Notes: generated by a model from the sequence alone, not told the origin. A stretch of DNA of 64,000 bases from Ditylenchus dipsaci (GCA_004194705.1 SADC01000841.1:124001-188000); one strand, 5' to 3'; positions 11,654-29,180 are shown, counted from the first letter of the stretch. Numbers and translations: made by a program.

Positions 11654-12845
11654 CTTTGCAAATAAAACCTTAAATAAACTGACTTTATTATTTATTAAAC
11701 AATAGTCTGCACATTGCTTCTGTGATGCAGTACTTCTTAGAGGATTTTCGGTGTACAGCCCTCGGTTTAAGAACAAGCACTAAAAGTTTTGCTTTTCTTT
11801 TAAATTTTTGACTTTACTAAGCGAACATCTCCTATATAGTATTAGAGCTGTTTTGTCTGTTTGCGGACAATTGATGTTTTTAGTTTTTTTGAGGTGTTTT
11901 TGTTTGGTTTTTGGTCAAATTTTTTTCTAAATTGAAGCTTGGAATCGCAGGAGTAGAATGGTTGTTTTGGATTTTAGTTTTGAGATTTTTTTTCGGTTTT
12001 AATTTTTGGGTTTTAGTGAGCAAATTGTCGTTTTTTTCGTTCTGGAGTCAAAATCTAAAAATTGAATGGGTCAGACGGTCAAGGCGCGTACTTTATCGTG
12101 TAGCACTGAATCTCAGCTTGCTTTTAAAAAAGATCGGCGAGAAATGAAGAGTTCAGAATGGGGCGTGGCGAAAAGTATGGAGGTGGTCATTTGGAGAAAA
12201 TTTGAATTTGGGCCTTTTTTGAATTTTTCAATTTTGTCTTGAGAGGAAAGTTTTTTATACTGTTTTCAAGCCGTTTTTTATTTGTTTTTATTTTTGTCTA
12301 TTAGATTTTTTAAGAAAGCAAGTAAGTCGGATAAAAGAATGGGTATGGCTACCTGTAGAGTGCGTAAAAGTATCTGGAAAGCGGGAAGGGGTACCTGGAG
12401 AGCGGGTAAGGATACCTACAGTAAATTGATCTGCAGGTAAATTCATCTGTAGGTAAATTTGATTTTGATGCAAATTTGAATAGGGATTTGTCTTTGTACG
12501 AATTAATTTTCTATTCTAAGCTACAGTCTTTAATTCACACTTCATCCTCTTGAGCAGTTGTCTCTTTTCATTTTTGAATCCAGGCAATTGGATTAGGTTT
12601 AAATTTTTGGATGAAGCCTTTTATGCATGTTACATTTTACTTGACTCAAGTATGAGTCATGCTTCAGTCTGAGTGCTTCGATAATGGTAAATAATTGAAG
12701 TGCTTATACTCGAGTATGTTCATAGTTGAGTCTCATCAATAGAGTATGAATGAGTCAAGGTGTGTCGGTTAGACCGACATTCATAATGTGATCTCTCTTT
12801 TCGTGTTTGTTAAAAATAAATTTCAAACATTTTCGTGTTTGTTTG
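11654..12845. other. Intergenic DNA without a supported gene
   Basis: T-rich plus-strand text around 11880-12060 gives open frames of low complexity only. A short outlying patch of the minisatellite unit (gtacctggagagcgggtaag) occurs at about 12340-12425. Confidence 0.4.
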
Positions 12846-13320
12846 TTAAATTGATCTGCAGGAGAGTTGGTAGAAGTGCCTGGAGAGTGAGTGGGAGTAC
12901 CTGGAGAGTGGGTACCGGTACCAGGGAAGTGAGTAGGGGTACCAGGGGAGTGGGTAGGGGTACCTGGAGAGTGGGTAGGGGTACCTGGAGAGTTAATAAG
13001 GGTACCTGGAGAACGGGTACCGGTACCTGGAGAGTGGGTAGAGGTGCCTGGGGAGTGAATGAGAGTACCTGCAGAGTATGTTAGTGTGCCTGGAGAGCAG
13101 GTAGGGGTGCCTGGAGAGTGAGTGAGGTACCTGGAGAGTTAACAGGGGTACCTGGAGAGTGGGTAGGGGTAGCTGGAGAGTTAGCAGGGGTACCTGGAGA
13201 GTTAGCAGGGGTGCCTGGAGAGTGGGTGGGGTATTTGGAGAGTTGGTAGGGTACCATGGAAATGAGTAGGGGTACCAGGAGAGTGAGTAAGTGTGCCATG
13301 AGAGTGAGTAGGGGTACCAG
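12846..13320. repeat. Minisatellite of about 21-23 bp units
   Basis: More than 20 imperfect tandem units of the type ggtacctggagagtgggtag, with variation in the run of g. Open frames on both strands here (rich in SPGTPANSPGTP or TWRVG) come from the repeat and are not genes. Confidence 0.9.
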
Positions 13321-13653
13321 GGGCCTAGCAGACTATTTGAAAGTGAAAATGAAAAATTGAAAATGAAAAATTGAAAAGTGAAAATTCTCAAGCAGACTAA
13401 TATTCGAAAAATTGAAAAATTGAAAATGAAAAGTGAAAATGAAAAATTGAAAATTTTTTCATTTTCAAGCAGACTATTGAAAAATTGAAAAGTGAAAAGT
13501 GAAAATTTTTTCAATTTTTCATGAAAAATTGATGACCGGTCATCCCGTCATCAATTTTTCAGAATTTTACATAGCTTTATTCTGGGGCTATTTTATGCGC
13601 TGAACACGATTTTGGGCTCAGATTTTGTGTTTTTGTGATAGAACAAGTAGTAA

Positions 13654-13790
13654 GGCACTAGTAAAGAATCCTTTTCCAAAATATGCCTTGGTCCCCCTGT
13701 TGTTTTTTTGTGAAAAACAGCTTGTGCCATTCACAAAAAAACAACAGGGGGACCAAGGCATATTTTGGACAAGGATTCTTTACTAGTGCC
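13654..13790. mobile_element. Short hairpin MITE, TSD AGTAGTAA (137 bp)
   Basis: Near-perfect palindrome with GGCACTAGTAAAGAATCC ends and a short loop. The exact 8-bp repeat AGTAGTAA lies on both sides (13646-13653 and 13791-13798). An 8-bp duplication suggests hAT-type mobilisation. Confidence 0.85.
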
Positions 13791-13891
13791 AGTAGTAAAT
13801 TGCTTTATTTGCTTCTACTTCAGGCGATGTCTGCAAGCGACAGTGATAACAGCAGTGAAAATAGTGCTATTCGTTCTAGGGTGTTTTAACT

Positions 13892-14745
13892 AAAAGGCAC
13901 ATTTGGTAAAAATTTCTTTTGGTAAAGGCATATTTGGTAAAAAATTTTTGGTAAAGGCATATTTGGTGAAATTTCTTTTGGTAAAGGCACATGTGGTAAG
14001 AAAACTTTTTGGTAAAGCACTTTTTCCGTGGATATTTTCGGTTGGTATATCTTTTTGGTCATAGAGTTCTTGTTTTTGGTCATAGATCTTATTGGCTGTT
14101 TTGGTCACAGAGACACCATTTTCGGAGGCAATAGACGTTTTCCAATCATCTAAAAGCACTTTATGCTCTCCGAACCCCGTTAAGCACCTAGTGACCAGGA
14201 CTTTTCAGGGCGTTTGGGTGAATTAACCCCTAATCTGGAGTTACCTGGATATAAACCTGTCCAGGTGGTAGCCCCCAGGTTTGGAGTTGGGTAGGTAAAA
14301 TCGCACTTTTAGTCTTAACAAGCCGAATTCCTCACACAATTTTAAGTAAGAAAGAATGGTTTATTTTTTATTATAAAGAAATTTTAATTTGTAGGCCATC
14401 CAAGTGGACATCCACCTGACCAGGATTTAACCACCACACGTTTTGGGGTTGCGTGGGTGAAATTTTGATTTTTGTCCTGACAAACCTAATCTAACACATT
14501 ATTTTATGTTAGAAAAAATGAGGATAATTAAGAAGATTTTAATGGGAGGAAATAGATATAGAAACCCGGAGAAAGAAAGGGAAAGAGAAGAAAAAGTAGG
14601 AATAAGAAGGTCTTTGACACAAAAACAACTACAAAGTGCCTTACTAAAAAAAATTTACCAAATATGCCTTTACCAAAAAAATTTTTACCAAATGTTCTTT
14701 ACCAAAAAGTTTTCTTACCAAATGTGCCTTTTACCAATATTTCTT
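13892..14745. mobile_element. Foldback with tandem ggtaaaggcatatttggt arms
   Basis: Left arm (about 13892-14035) is five tandem units of ggtaaaggcatatttggt type; the right arm (about 14630-14745) is the same module inverted (accaaatatgcctttacc). Between the arms is unique DNA with text such as ccaagtggacatccacctg that recurs elsewhere in the window. It belongs to the group of foldbacks whose arms are short tandem modules. Confidence 0.65.
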
Positions 14746-14935
14746 TACCTTTTTCGGTACAGCCTCCCCCCCCCCCAAACAGCCCCGTACAGTAATGCGC
14801 AAAATGAAAATTTTCAGTGAAAATGAAAAATTGAAAAATGCTTAGTCTGCTTGAAAAGTGGAAATTTTTCACTTTTCATTTTCAATTTTTCATTTTCATT
14901 TTTTCAATTTTTCATGAAAATTTTTCATTTTTCAA

Positions 14936-15300
14936 ATAGTCTGCTAGGCCCCAGGTGGATTCGAACCAGCGAGCTCTACATCACCACATACAATCGCTCA
15001 GAACTCGGTCAGCTTCAGAATTTTCATTTTCAATTTTTCATTTTCATTTTTTCAATTTTTCATGAAATTTTTCATTTTTCAAATAGTCTGCTAGGCCCCA
15101 GGTGGATTCGAACCAGCGAGCTCTACATCACCACATACAATCGCTCAGAACTCGGTCAGCTTCAGAATTTTCATTTTCAATTTTTCATTTTCATTTTTTC
15201 AATTTTTCATGAAAATTTTTCATTTTTCAAATAGTCTGCTAGGCCCCAGGTGGATTCGAACCAGCGAGCTCTACATCACCACATACAATCGCTCAGAACT
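14936..15300 (-). repeat. 147-148 bp tandem repeat with tRNA-like B box
   Basis: Three copies start at about 14941, 15088 and 15236. Each holds, read on the minus strand, GCTGGTTCGAATCCACCTGGG, which contains the RNA polymerase III B-box motif GGTTCGAATCC. No full cloverleaf or good A box was seen, so this is a tRNA-derived fragment and not a tRNA gene. Confidence 0.6.
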
Positions 15301-15354
15301 CCAACCAGAGGGACGAACCAAACCAAGTGGTCGTCCACTTGTATCGAAAATGCT

Positions 15355-16260
15355 TTTTTTAACGCCGCCTCCGCCGGAGGCGGAGGCGGCGTTAAAAAAA
15401 TTTCGCCGTCGCCGCCTGGCGGCGACGGAGTCATTCTTGAGGTACCCCGCCTCCGCCGGCGGACACGTATCCGCCGGCTAAATCGCTCCGCCGCCGCCTC
15501 CGCCGAGATAATTTTTGTAATATTGTTTAAAATAACGCGAAATTTCAAAAATCAATTTTCAGTGCATTCATTTAATATAATCGTGTCAAACTTTGATAAG
15601 ATGAGCAAAATCCATCACACACTAGAGAAGAAACTAATTTGAAGAAGCATGCTCACCTGTTTAAATTTGTCTTGCCAATTTGAATTTCTTTCCTAATCAT
15701 TAAACTTCTGTACAGATTTTTCAGCTTGATTTCCAAATTTATTTAACTTAATTTAACTTTAGGTATAGTTTTATTAGAAAAGAAGTACAAGAATACGTAC
15801 AGAAGCTCAATGATTGAGTTTTTTTGAATTTGCGAGGACAAATTTAAACAGGTGAGCATGGGCTTTTAATAAATATCACAAAAGATGATCCCATATTTTT
15901 TGCCTTTATTACCCTCGACTTTTGGCAGACCTTCTTGATCATTGGACTATTGAAAATTTGATTTGTTTTAAGTTTATTAATCAATTAATTTTCATTAATT
16001 AGTATTTTGTTGAAAAAATACTAATCGAAAAACAACAAAATTCATTAAAATATTGCTCCGCTGGCGGCGCCGCCTCCGTCGGCATTTTTCGCTCCGACGC
16101 CGCCTTCTCAAAACCGCCTCGCCGCCGCCTCCGCCTGCGTTCAAAATTTTTTGTCGCCGCCGCCTGGCGCAGCGCCGGCAGTTTCTGAATTTTCCGCCTC
16201 GCCTGGCGGCCCCACCGCCGGAAACGGGCCGCCGACGGGCCGCCAGGCGGGGTGCAACTA
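15355..16260. repeat. GC-rich repeat blocks flanking a hairpin element
   Basis: Blocks at 15355-15510 and 16045-16260 are made of gccgcctccgccggaggcgg-type text. Between them a TTAA-family-like hairpin (15648-15866, ctcacctgtttaaatttg and its inverse) is present. The GC blocks give spurious Arg/Pro/Ala-rich open frames on both strands. Confidence 0.6.
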
Positions 16261-16420
16261 TGGTCAAGACCTAAATAATTGCAGTCGCGTAATCGCAAAA
16301 GGCCAAATCCTCAGCTCTTATCTGGATTTAATAATATAATAAGATTTAGTAAGATTTAAGACGAAAAAGCAGGTAATTAAAGAAAAAAGCGGAGCGTTTT
16401 ATGCTTTTGTGTTAATAAAA

Positions 16421-16799
16421 GGACCAAACGGAAAAGTGCCCGCATTTGGGAAAAAGTGCTCGTTTTTTCGTGAAACCGCTCTATAATAAGGACTGAGTCT
16501 GCATTTTTGGCAACCGTATAATACCATTCATTTACTGCAAAATACTGCAGTTTCAGTTTTAAGAATTACGCTCATATAAAGCATAATGAATATAACAGGG
16601 TACATCCAGAAGCGGGCATTTTTTCACAAAAAGCGGACAGTTTTTCACAAAAAGATGGCACTTTTACAAAAAAAACGGGCTTATTTTCACAAAACGCGGG
16701 CTTATTTTAACAAAGAGCGGGCACTTTTTTGCCTTTTCGACTAGAACGAAAAAACGCGGGCACTTTTTCCACAAACGCGGGCATTTTTCCGTATCGTCC
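16421..16799. mobile_element. Foldback with gcgggcactttttcac modules, 9-bp duplication
   Basis: Left end GGACCAAACGGAAAAGTGCC and right end GGCATTTTTCCGTATCGTCC are inverted. Flanks TTAATAAAA (16412-16420) and ATAATAAAA (16800-16808) match at 8 of 9 bases. The right arm is a tandem of gcgggcactttttcacaaaa-like units. A 9-bp duplication with modular arms suggests a Mutator-like foldback. It ends 21 bp from the stop codon of the gene at 16820-18130. Confidence 0.65.
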
Positions 16800-16819
16800 A
16801 TAATAAAATAACTAACTAA

Positions 16820-18130
16820 CTAACATTGTTGCATTTGGTGGATGTTGGCTTCAAACATAGAAATAATATTGTCGTGAGTTTTGCTACTGTCTAGTACAAT
16901 AAACCCCATTTTCCAGATAGTATTTCCATTGTTGTCGTAGGTTTTTTGAAATGGTATCTCTAATTCGTTGGAAATTTCTTGGATAGCATTGATTGGCAGA
17001 TTGAAAGTTTTTGTGACCCAGTTCAACAAGAATTTGCTGCTTTGCTGCTCAGTGCTACATACAGGGCTGGAGGATTTGCGGTACAACACAATAGCTATAA
17101 TATGTAATTCGTTAAGCAAAAAGTACAGTAAATCTATGTTTATCTGGCACCCTTACCGTGCTGCTGCCTCAAGTGGCCGCATACCGTTATCCCGTATTTC
17201 ATCTATCAGTTACCTCGGGTAATTTTTTAACCCCGAGGAATTGAAAAAATTGGTTGGACTTTGAGATTTTCGAGTGATCAACCAAAACCTGGAAAGTGGA
17301 TTCAGCTAAGTTTGTATTATTTAACAAAACGCAAAAACAGATTTGCAAAATATTTTTTTTGATCTGAGACATAGTGTGCCTGTGGGCCGTAACTATTTGA
17401 GGGAGGGTAATTGGTAGAGAAATACGGTACCACAAGTTTTATTCGTCAAAACTCAACATGCCAACCCTGGCATAGTCAATTAGAAAATAACTGTAGCCTG
17501 GATAGATATGTTACAGTTAGTTTACAGTTAACATAGGTAATAGTTGAATTACAGCTAACTTATGGTACAGTCGAAACATAGGATTTATGAGAATATAAAG
17601 TAGATAGACTTTTTATCTTAAATGCTCTTTCTAAACTTTGCTGAAGGTCCGAAAAAGCGCATGTTATTTTAGTTTGCTGTAATTTTCTAATACCTATTAT
17701 TATGATTAGAAATAGCAAAAGATAAGAGATGAACTGGATGAAAAACTGACTTCTCTTAGCTAATTCTACCACAGAATTACTGTCAGCTGTCTCCATAAAA
17801 CCGCTAGGGTCAAAAGATTAGGCGAGTAGTTGTGGGGTGACGGCGACAATCCTTGCGTAGCACTGCTGCTACCATTAGCCATAACTCCCCAGTAATTAAG
17901 AGGGAGTAGTTGGTCATAAAGTTAGCTGTATTCAAGTTTATCCAAGGGTTAATTCTTCCGCTAGCAGATGAGGATGCACTGGGCAAACAACTATTCATCG
18001 ATGTCATAGGCTGCTGATTTTGATCGGGTAAAGCTGGTATTCCAGTAGATTGAAAAAGAGCGTCGCTTAATGTCATTTGTCTGTGGTCTCCTGGTTGTTG
18101 TCCGTTGTTCTGACGGTTGTAGTTATGCAT
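16820..18130 (-). CDS. Unrecognised Asn/Ser-rich protein with a conserved-looking C-terminal domain
   Basis: Proposed exons are 17751-18130 and 16820-17094. The ATG at 18130 follows aaattcag by one base, a likely trans-splice site. Exon 1 begins MHNYNRQNNGQQPGDHRQM and is rich in N, Q and S; two single-base losses (near 17890 and 17830) must be repaired to keep the frame through SFDPSGFMETADSNSVVEL. Donor A|GTCAGT and acceptor attatag agree in phase, giving AKR-TIVLYRKSSSP. Exon 2 encodes a compact domain with FLLNWVTKTFNLPINAIQEI and WKMGFIVLDSSKTHDN, then stop. Layout (disordered N-terminus, folded C-terminus) resembles a regulatory protein, but no family is claimed. The intron holds a CCGTATTT-family hairpin (17192-17427). 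Confidence 0.55.
17192..17427. mobile_element. CCGTATTT-family hairpin, diverged copy in intron
   Basis: Left ccgtatttcatctatcagtt and right accaattaccctccc...tacgg are inverted ends, and the interior (gcaaatctgtttttgcgtttt, caggttttggttgatcactcg) matches the copy at 41907-42146. Confidence 0.65.
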
Positions 18131-18377
18131 CCTGAATTTTTTCAACAAACTAATACGAAACAGAAATTTATTTTAGCATCTGACACATACAATTGCTTCA
18201 CGATTCGGGGAAAAGAGCAAGAATTATTTTATGCAAAGAGGGAAATAGAAGACATGACACATCATACAGATCACCACAAAATGAGTGCCAAACGAAGCAG
18301 ATGACGCAGCTTCGCATTGAATGTATGAAAAAAATAGGGGTCAGAACAAGTACCGTGTTTCGTCAAGATATTTTTTG

Positions 18378-18805
18378 TTGTTCGAAAGAGGAGTGTCCGG
18401 GCAATCGAATGATATTAAACATATGCATATTAAAAATATATGACAACCCATCATAAACAACAACAAAGGGTAACAACGAAATTCAGCAAAATATATTTGT
18501 TGTTTCTATGTGGTTGTTCCACACTTCGTCCTTGAAAAAAAGTGAAAAAACATCATGCCGCACTGAACGTGGCATACATAAATGTTCATTGAATGCTGCA
18601 CCATTTTACAGCAACTTTTCAAGAAACTCGGTTGATTTAACGTTTATGTTCTTCGAGATAGCCTTGCTGAGCCCGGCAAACCGGATCTTCGATCAAAGAA
18701 AGGAACCACACAAAGTCAAGTAAGGAAAATATGGTAACATGAAAAAAAAAGATTCATGACGATATGTCATTCGATTGCCCAGACATTCCTCATTCGAACA
18801 AAAAA
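18378..18805. repeat. Inverted repeat pair
   Basis: Left cgaaagaggagtgtccgggc and right text whose complement is cgaatgaggaatgtctgggc form arms of about 40 bp around unremarkable DNA. No gene inside. Confidence 0.45.
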
Positions 18806-18944
18806 ACAGATCTCCCGAGACACAATAAATTCAAAGAGGTATGAGCAAACTAATAGCAGCGTAAAAATGTTCCACCCTGGGTCAGGCTGATTGGCAATAT
18901 CAGAGCTGATCTCGGGTTGTAATGGGGATATTTTTGGCTAAAGT

Positions 18945-19728
18945 CTCCCCCTCCCGGCCCAAAAACGCGTTTTATCCACTCCTATCATTGTTTTATGGCT
19001 TCATATGGGTAGAAAACACGAAAAAACTATTAGGAAGACTATTTCCGAGATAACTTTTTTGACCAAATTTTGACCAAAAGAATGACATTCACCCTTATGG
19101 TTGATATTTAGAGGTTACTTGGATGGCGACCAGACATTTTCTATTATTAGTAGAATTTGTCGCGCGACATTTTCTACTATTTTTCGGTAAAATTCAGCTG
19201 TTTCGCCCGAATTTCACCGAAAAATAGTAGAAAATGTCGCGCGACAAATTCTACTAATAGTAGAAAACGTCTGGTCGCCCTCTGGTATACATGTTTCATG
19301 CATTCAGTGTCAGTTTCGTGTGATTTGTGTCTGAGGTATGTGTGTGTGTGCGCATCTATCCCAAGTTTTCAAGCCCCCTGCGTTCTCTTCGGGTACGCAT
19401 GAGGCTTGAAGGGTCAGAGATGCGCGCATAGACTTACCTGCGACATAAATCCGAGCAATACTCTTGATCATAAATGCATTTAGATTCTCTTTTTACGCAG
19501 TTCCAGTGATCAAAACATGATAGAATACCTTTTATTTAACCTTGATAGGAATCCAGGCACCCTGTTTATTTTTCGACCATAAGGTATCATGGTTTTGGTC
19601 AACATTTTGTCAAAAAAATATTTCGGAAATGGTCTTCCCAATAGTTTTTTCGTGTTTGCTATCCATATAACATCGTAGAACGATGATAGTAGTTGATAAT
19701 ACGAATTTTTGGACCAGAAGGGGAAAGG
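18945..19728. mobile_element. Foldback containing dispersed core and a perfect inner hairpin
   Basis: Arms of more than 130 bp (atatgggtagaaaacacgaa and complement) face each other. Inside the left half is a near-perfect hairpin at 19125-19287 with ggcgaccagac ends and a stem with gtcgcgcgac; next to it lies the dispersed core (19290-19500). No target duplication was fixed. Confidence 0.6.
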
Positions 19729-19875
19729 AATTCATGCCATATTTTTTATGAAATACTACTTAAAAACAAAAAAATCTGAACAAATTATGTTAAAACTATT
19801 TTCTACTAAATATGCAATTATACATTTATTTTTATTTAAATTTAAATCACATTCTTACATTGGCAAAGTAATAGC

Positions 19876-25747
<5,872 letters not shown>

Positions 25748-26170
25748 CTAATACTTAAAATTCAATTCTTTCAGATTCTTGTTCCAAAAGAGCAACATCT
25801 CCGCATTCTGCGGATCCAAACACGAGCGCCTGTAGTCATAGATATCCCGAGCGACCGAAAAGAGTTGCTCACTTGGCTGACTTGTCGCAGGAGCTGAGAG
25901 GAACGACGGGCCACCGCGGATAAGATTGGATAACTTTTGCATTCTTCTAAAAGAACAAAAATAGAAATGATGTTAAAGCAAATTGATTCATTCCAAATAT
26001 ACCTTTCACAGTTCAATGGATCCTCCTCCGTATTAATTCGCTTCTGCCGCCATATGCCTTCAGTTCGAATATCACATCCGCTGAGTCTTCTTCTTCGGCG
26101 CTTTCGTCATCTCCAATGTGTGGCTGTGTCGACCGAAAAACGAGTTACCCTGTTGGCGCTTCGGTGGAGG
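25748..26170 (-). pseudogene. hAT transposase, C-terminal dimerisation domain remnant
   Basis: Read on the minus strand, an acidic stretch (DDESAEEEDSADVIFEL) is followed, after an intron (acceptor ttcttttag near 25942), by YPILSAVARR, then APATSQPSEQLFSVARDIYD and NAEMLLFWNKNLKEL, then stop at 25748. PATSxPSExxFS is the signature of the hAT C-terminal dimerisation domain. Two single-base losses (near 26030 and 25925) break the frame. The upstream catalytic part was not found, so this is a fragment or badly decayed copy. Confidence 0.85.
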
Positions 26171-27158
26171 TGATTTTACGTCTAAACAATTCATAAACAA
26201 TTCCTTGAAATTACATCTTCTTAATACAATTTCGTCATCGCTTAAACAGATTCCATTTGTGAGTGTAGTTTAAGAATCTATTTGTGTTCCTGCTAGAGGA
26301 AAAAAACAAAACTATCTAATCGTATAAATTACTCTTAATAACAAATATAAAATGTAATTACAGTAAAGAAAACGCTAAAGATTAACGATTGTTATGTGGC
26401 ACCAAACTGATAGGTTTTATATTGACTTAAAACAGATGATATAATAAGATTAAATGAATTATGATTTAATGGATTACGGCGAATCATCCAAAAAATATCC
26501 ATGATATAATACTGAAAACAGATGCTATAGAAATTTAAAGAGAATTAATGGTGAATTGATGACAGAATTTGTAGGTTTAGACCGAAATAATATGCTTACA
26601 GAAAGACCATAAATATGTTTGATAAAATAAATGGTACAAGAAAAAAAGTTGCAGAAACGTTGAGAGTTTACGATATAAAAAAAGTTATTTGAATTATAGT
26701 AATTAGAAAAGAACAGTATCTAATTAGAAGTAAAAACATCAATTTTGTACAATTGAGCAGAATAGAATAGCTTGAATATGATGATAGGAGTGACTTTAAG
26801 CGGTAAATTTTAGATAATTAATACTATACTCTTGCTCGGACATTATGAAATTGGTGGTATATTATATGAAGAACCATTCGTCATTTAACAACAAAAATAT
26901 ATAATCATTTAAGCAAAGGTAAAAAATATTCAATTAATTTTTTTTTGCTTTTTAGTATAAAGTACGAGCAAAGTAGAGCAAAAACACAAAGGACGAGAAA
27001 AAGACTAGGAGAAGACGAGTACGAGCGATTTGAAAAAGTTGGTACGAGGACGAGTACGAGAAATTTGAAATTTCCCTGCACTGGTCTTGACCCTTATGCT
27101 CCTTCGAGTATTGCTAGAATAAACACAGCCAGTATAAATGAATCATCCAGTGCTTTAG
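26171..27158. other. AT-rich intergenic DNA
   Basis: No gene supported to 26940. From 26957 one plus-strand frame is open (RTRKRLGEDEYERFEK then ARINTASINESSSAL) and could be an upstream exon of the Ser-rich gene at 27159, but its direct-repeat text (gacgagtacgag) is a reason for doubt. Confidence 0.35.
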
Positions 27159-28559
27159 TCTGAATCCAAAGGCGAGTTATGCTTTCCGGATACCAGTCGA
27201 TCTGATGCTTGGGTGGTCAATTGCGCTTCTTCTTCACGTCGTCCTATCTCCCATATGGTTTCGTCCTCCGCCTCTAATCACTCTTTTCCCCTACGCCGGT
27301 AAAGTAGGAAGGTGGTATTAAGTCAAGCCAGCTCAGTCCGAAGGTTTCTCGTCAGCTACCAGTTCAGTCTCTAGCTTAAGCCAGTCCAGCAGTCTCCAGC
27401 AGCTCCAGTCTTGTTATGGAATTCCAGTGATGCTAAAGAAGAGGATGCTCCAGCTCTCCAGTCAATAGGATCTCAAATCTTCACCAATTGGGAAGCCCTG
27501 AAGTTACAGCACTCCGCTACAGCCTCAGCGAAGGATCTCCAGCTTAACAGAGCTCTTCCAGTATCAGCTCCCATCATCCAGTCAACAGAATCTCATAATT
27601 CTGTTGACTGGTGTTCTGTTGTTCAACCAGTACCGATACAGCCTCTCTCTGTATGTGCTGATAATGTTGCGAGTAATACTTATAGGTCTAAGTCATCTTC
27701 TAGTTTTGATTCCCAACCAGGGCTGGGCAGGGGCCTTGATTTTGCCGGTCCGGACCTCGTTTTCAAAAGCCCGGCCCGACAGGGGTGAGGCCAGGCCCGG
27801 GCCGCCCCAGAAAAGCCCGGAAAAATTTTCTAATATGAAATTTCAAAAAAAATTTCAAAAAATTCAAAATTTTTTACCAATTTTTAAGCTTTTTTTAAGA
27901 AGCTTTCGTCTATGAAAAATACTTTGGCGCTTTCCTTACATTTGTTTACAAAAAGTGCTTTTTCTTTACTTTTCTCATCTTTGGCCGTTTGTGGTTTTCT
28001 TCTGGCCTTTTCTATCATTAAAATGATTTGTGCGTTTCTTATTTTTCAAACAACCTAGCGCTTTTAGTTTCATTTAAATGTCATTAACTAGCTCTTCTTT
28101 TATTGTTAGCAGTTTTTAATCTTTGAGCTCTAGTGGCTGTGAAACACTACATGATAACCTTGTTAGATAGTCAAGAGCCTGAGGATTTTTTTTGACACCA
28201 AACTTGTAAATAAAAAGAATGAAAAGGGAGATAAAAGAGGTATGCACCCACTGAGATTCGAACCTGACAGTTTGAAATATTCAATTGCAATTAATGTGTA
28301 ATAAATGGGCGCTTGAATGCGAAAAATTGTTAAACGGTGAAAAAAATTCCTTTAAAATAGTAAAACTTTCAATTTTTTGTAAGTTAACCCGGGCTTAACT
28401 GGGCCGGAGCTTTTGCCGCAAGGTTCGGCCCGGTCTCGGCCGGCCCGTGCCCAGCCCTGTTCCCAACCCCATTTGGTGGATAACACGTCTTAATCCTTCC
28501 CCTTAACTATATTTTTTCAGCAAGATAATTCGTGTTTATTACCTGAGAAATGTTTGTAA
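27159..28559 (+). CDS. Unrecognised Ser/Gln-rich protein, interrupted by a hAT-like element
   Basis: Proposed exons are 27159-27298, 27337-28475 and 28521-28559. Introns of 38 and 45 bp have gtaaag/gctcag and gtggat/ttttttcag borders. Exon 1 reads SESKGELCFPDTSRSDAWVV; exon 2 is rich in S, Q and T (ATSSVSSLSQSSSLQQLQS) and continues in the frame of SSDAKEEDAPALQS to SSSSFDSQ. There a 742-bp transposon (27718-28459) is inserted. If element and one copy of its duplication are ignored, the frame runs on as PHL, through the last intron, to QDNSCLLPEKCL and stop. Two single-base corrections are needed in exons 1-2. No family is recognised and the 5' part is missing. Convergent with methionine aminopeptidase 1. 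Confidence 0.45.
27718..28459. mobile_element. Non-autonomous hAT-like element, TSD TTCCCAAC (742 bp)
   Basis: Termini CAGGGCTGGGCAGGGGCC and the inverse GGCCCGTGCCCAGCCCTG are bounded by the exact 8-bp repeat TTCCCAAC (27710-27717 and 28460-28467). Sub-terminal GC-rich text (ggcccggcc) is also inverted. No transposase frame is inside. It contains a SINE-like segment at 28158-28285. It lies in what reads as a coding exon. Confidence 0.9.
28158..28285 (-). repeat. SINE-like segment with B box, copy 1
   Basis: Similar to 60757-60865: ttgttagatagtcaagag, gacaccaaacttgtaaataa, then ggtatgcacccactgagatt. On the minus strand it contains GGTTCGAATCTCAGTGGGTG, with a polymerase III B-box-like core. 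No A box was made out, so a tRNA-derived SINE is a proposal. Confidence 0.45.
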
Positions 28560-29180
28560 GCTCAATTTTTTTTTCATAATACTAGATCTTGAACACAATT
28601 TAGAATTGCCTTGCCTTTGTAAGAAGAAAGCATGAAGCATTTTCAACACTACTAGCGAATAACCCAACCCCAACTATTCTCACTTTTTTTATTTAAGTAA
28701 AAGGTACCCAAATTATGTTCCAGATCAGAAAAAAGTGCGTAACACAGTTATTAGTCACAACTTCCGTACGCTAGAATACCCTCAAGCCTAAGGGCTAAGC
28801 CTAAATTTGTTTATTCCAAAGGGTAGTTACAGCAATTTTTAAAAAGTCGGATTCTTGGGGGAGGGGTTTTGCTAGTAGCGCCCAATTTTTTTTTGCACTG
28901 GAGCATTTGAAATTCTTTGCACTGCTTTTTTCGAATCGTAAATGTAACTCAATCACAAGCAGTCAACATTATCTGCAATAAGCAATCATAAAACCCTCGT
29001 AATGTCCAAACATTTTCAGCTGTAGAAATTCATAATTTTGCAAACAGACATTTGTCCTTTCTCGTACCACCTGCTTGCAGCTAGTTGCAGAATCCTTTTC
29101 CATGCTTTTTTTTATTAAACAAAACCAACAACACACTGTCAACTACAAAAACAAAAATTAAGAGAAGACATTTTTAAAGA

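Larger units (their letters stand above)
13316..15257. mobile_element. Large foldback with gaaaaattgaaaatg arms
   Basis: Left end ggggcctagcagactatttg and the inverted right ends caaatagtctgctaggcccc face each other. Left arm (13325-13550) and right arm (14810-15240) are low-complexity repeats of gaaaaattgaaaatgaaaag and its complement. The interior has two further hairpin elements (13654-13790; 13892-14745). The right arm is tandemly expanded. No target duplication could be fixed because the left flank is minisatellite. Confidence 0.65.

Noticed and set aside
12788..13514. Open frames on both strands with repeated WRVG / SPGTP text
   Set aside because: They are translations of the 21-23 bp minisatellite and of the gaaaaattg low-complexity arm.
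14936..15300. Possible tRNA genes on the minus strand
   Set aside because: A B box is present but no acceptor stem, anticodon arm or A box could be arranged.
14851..15642. Overlapping plus-strand open frames with repeated GPRWIRTSELYITTYN
   Set aside because: They arise from the 147-bp tandem repeat and adjoining GC-rich repeats. No coding signal beyond repetition.
15276..16339. Arg/Pro/Ala-rich open frames on both strands
   Set aside because: They lie in gccgcctccgcc repeats and are open in several frames at once, as expected of GC-rich repeat.
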